In this document: in pieces, positions 49,919-50,909 of the stretch
How the letters are laid out: each line of letters begins with the position of its first letter
How positions within the stretch are numbered: position 1 is the first letter of the stretch
Assembly (NCBI GenBank): GCA_002898575.1
Contig: BEHT01000026.1
Coordinates: 1 to 50,909, forward strand
Direction of reading: 5' to 3'
DNA: 50,909 nucleotides
Origin: a bacterium HR17
Lineage (GTDB): Bacteria; Armatimonadota; Fervidibacteria; Fervidibacterales; Fervidibacteraceae
Notes under the pieces: generated by a model
Databases searched by the model: none
What the model saw: only the letters and a program-made list of their open reading frames with translations
What the model was told of the DNA's origin: nothing
Position numbers and translations under genes: made by a program

Positions 49919-50909
49919 GTGAACGGGATGGTAGTGCGTTGGATACTGATGGCGACGGCGTTCCTGACGGTCGCTTATTCTGCTGGGCGAGGTGACGATG
50001 CAATGGCTGCGTGGACGGCAAAGTGGATTTGGATTAGCGAGGCGCGGGACGAGAGACGCAGGGCGAGCGACAATGGGTTACCGCGTAACTTTTATTTGCG
50101 AGCCCGCAAGGTTTTCACCGTGCCCAAAGACCTCCAAGCGGCGCTCTTGCGCATCACCGCTGACGCCCGTTATGTGCTTTTTGTCAATGGTCAACGAATT
50201 GGCAATGGACCAATTCGCGGTTGGCAACATTCGTGGTTCTACGATACCTACGACTTGACACTTTACCTTCGTCCGGGCGAGCAAAATGCTATCGGCGTTT
50301 TGGTCATTCAACCAGGTGAGGCGAACTTTCAATATCCGCTCGGTCGCGGTGGTTTGTTGGCACAATTGGACATGACGACGAAGCGGGGACGCAAAATCAC
50401 TGTCGCCACGGACCGAACTTGGAAGGTGTCACCTCATCCCGCTTACGATAGACGAACCCCGAGAATTTCCTGCCAACAAGGTTTCGTGGAGCACTATGAC
50501 GGAACGCGGGACGAGGGACGCGGGGCGAGTGATTGGGCAACGGTTGAGTTTGATGACAGTAAATGGCAAAGGGCAGTTGAGTTGGGCAAGGTCGGCATTT
50601 CGCCTTGGAAAAAATTGGTGCCCCGCAACATCCCGTTTTTGACAATGGAGCCAGTTTACCCCACTCGTGTGATGCGCGTCCGAATAGTTGAGCCACCCGC
50701 TATCGTTCACAGCATTGACCTCCGTCCTAACCTCATTCCCGGTGACCGATTGTCCAACCCTCATGGCTTGACAGGTTTGGTATTGACAATTGTTCATGCA
50801 ACGAAGGCAATGGAAGTCCGAGTGCGGGCTGTTGGAGGAATTGGCTTCGGGGCACGACGAGCGAGAGTTAACGGCGAAGATGCGACTTTTGATGAGCATG
50901 GTGCTGTCT
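49919..50909 (+). CDS. Alpha-L-rhamnosidase-like glycoside hydrolase, N-terminal part (runs off window)
   Basis: 330 codons are visible, open to the window edge, from a GTG at 49919 with GGTGA six bases upstream; an ATG at 49928 is an alternative. A signal peptide (VRWILMATAFLTVAYSAG) is followed by WTAKWIW and the beta-sandwich domain of GH78/GH106-type rhamnosidases. Typical strings are FYLRARKVFTVP, DARYVLFVNGQRIGNGPIRG, and LRPGEQNAIGVLV. The catalytic (alpha/alpha)6 barrel would lie beyond the edge, so activity cannot be judged. Two short in-frame inserts (RDERRRASD and RDEGRGASD) interrupt the domain. It fits the neighbouring polysaccharide-degradation genes. Confidence 0.82.
   Translation, partial: MNGMVVRWILMATAFLTVAYSAGRGDDAMAAWTAKWIWISEARDERRRASDNGLPRNFYLRARKVFTVPKDLQAALLRITADARYVLFVNGQRIGNGPIRGWQHSWFYDTYDLTLYLRPGEQNAIGVLVIQPGEANFQYPLGRGGLLAQLDMTTKRGRKITVATDRTWKVSPHPAYDRRTPRISCQQGFVEHYDGTRDEGRGASDWATVEFDDSKWQRAVELGKVGISPWKKLVPRNIPFLTMEPVYPTRVMRVRIVEPPAIVHSIDLRPNLIPGDRLSNPHGLTGLVLTIVHATKAMEVRVRAVGGIGFGARRARVNGEDATFDEHGAV
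50042..50071 (+). repeat. Short dispersed repeat inside rhamnosidase gene, copy 1
   Basis: The roughly 30-bp segment begins GCGCGGGACGAGAGACGCAG and encodes A-R-D-E-R-R-R-A-S-D in frame. A near-identical copy lies at 50503-50533. It stands out from the surrounding sequence by its GGGACG-type internal repetition and by encoding a charged loop in a beta-sandwich domain. Confidence 0.55.
50503..50533 (+). repeat. Short dispersed repeat inside rhamnosidase gene, copy 2
   Basis: This segment starts AACGCGGGACGAGGGACGCG and encodes T-R-D-E-G-R-G-A-S-D in the reading frame. It resembles the copy at 50042-50071 in about 25 of 30 positions. Both keep the frame open. Confidence 0.55.

Noticed and set aside
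49632-50021. Minus-strand 129-residue protein opposite the heparinase end and rhamnosidase start
   Set aside because: Composition is typical of an antisense shadow and it covers the start of a clear plus-strand gene.

Overview
The window is about 51 kb of GC-rich bacterial chromosome, densely packed with convergent genes that often overlap by a few bases. Start codons are ATG or GTG, usually behind AGGAGG-like ribosome sites. The gene mix suggests a free-living, probably thermophilic, carbohydrate-degrading bacterium of an Armatimonadota-like lineage (Fervidibacter or HR17-type). It includes PASTA kinase/sigma signalling, MreB and MurA, an archaeal-style diadenylate cyclase, several secreted glycosidases, sugar isomerases and a two-subunit-type glycyl-tRNA synthetase. 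That placement is an inference from gene content and style; no marker phylogeny could be run.

Layout. 1-245: a structured repeat array and a hairpin. 246-2547 (-): murA-mreB, cell wall and shape. 2658-6286: a DisA_N cyclic-di-AMP synthase and a CPBP membrane protein, facing the KtrAB potassium channel genes (-). 6362-10265 (-): RNase G/E, a protein with a DnaA N-terminal-like domain, a Cys-rich protein and a sugar isomerase. 10401-17729: metabolic and envelope genes (DCC protein, polysaccharide deacetylase, leuC, lipid kinase, MarC-TusA-TadE, Fe-S aldo/keto reductase, PrmA-like methyltransferase). 17692-20997 (-): a glycosidase and a sialidase-like protein behind two tRNA-Ser genes. 21059-25759 (-): a PASTA Ser/Thr kinase, ECF sigma factor, anti-sigma factor and BMP-type binding protein, tightly coupled. 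25842-38751: housekeeping and transport genes (phosphoesterase, 2Fe-2S protein, glyS, a Met/Pro/Gly-rich secreted protein, TerC, CcmAB, cobalamin adenosyltransferase, WD40 protein, glutamate dehydrogenase, PIG-L deacetylase, double GNAT). 38784-39102: repeat array 2. 39216-42961: an S9 peptidase, a decayed gene, a tiny selenoprotein gene (-) and a sugar isomerase. 43004-50909: a secreted polysaccharide-degrading block (GH20-like, heparinase-like, rhamnosidase-like) interrupted by the large repeat array 3.

Most notable items. First, a 72-codon gene at 41818-42036 (-) has an in-frame TGA as codon 14, at the redox position of a glutaredoxin-like U-P-Y-T motif. It is almost certainly a UXX-star type selenoprotein, and ordinary ORF calling misses it. 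Second, a family of 74-78 bp tandem repeats occurs at three loci. Each unit can fold into an outer stem carrying two hairpins, and the stems show paired base changes between copies. Two of the arrays share a 32-nt end sequence and lie in opposite orientations.

How the genes fit together. The diadenylate cyclase next to KtrAB fits c-di-AMP control of potassium uptake. The kinase-sigma-anti-sigma set looks like one envelope-signalling transcription unit. The secreted glycosidases, sialidase-like protein, heparinase-like protein, sugar isomerases and deacetylases point to breakdown of complex, probably amino- or deoxy-sugar-containing, polysaccharides.
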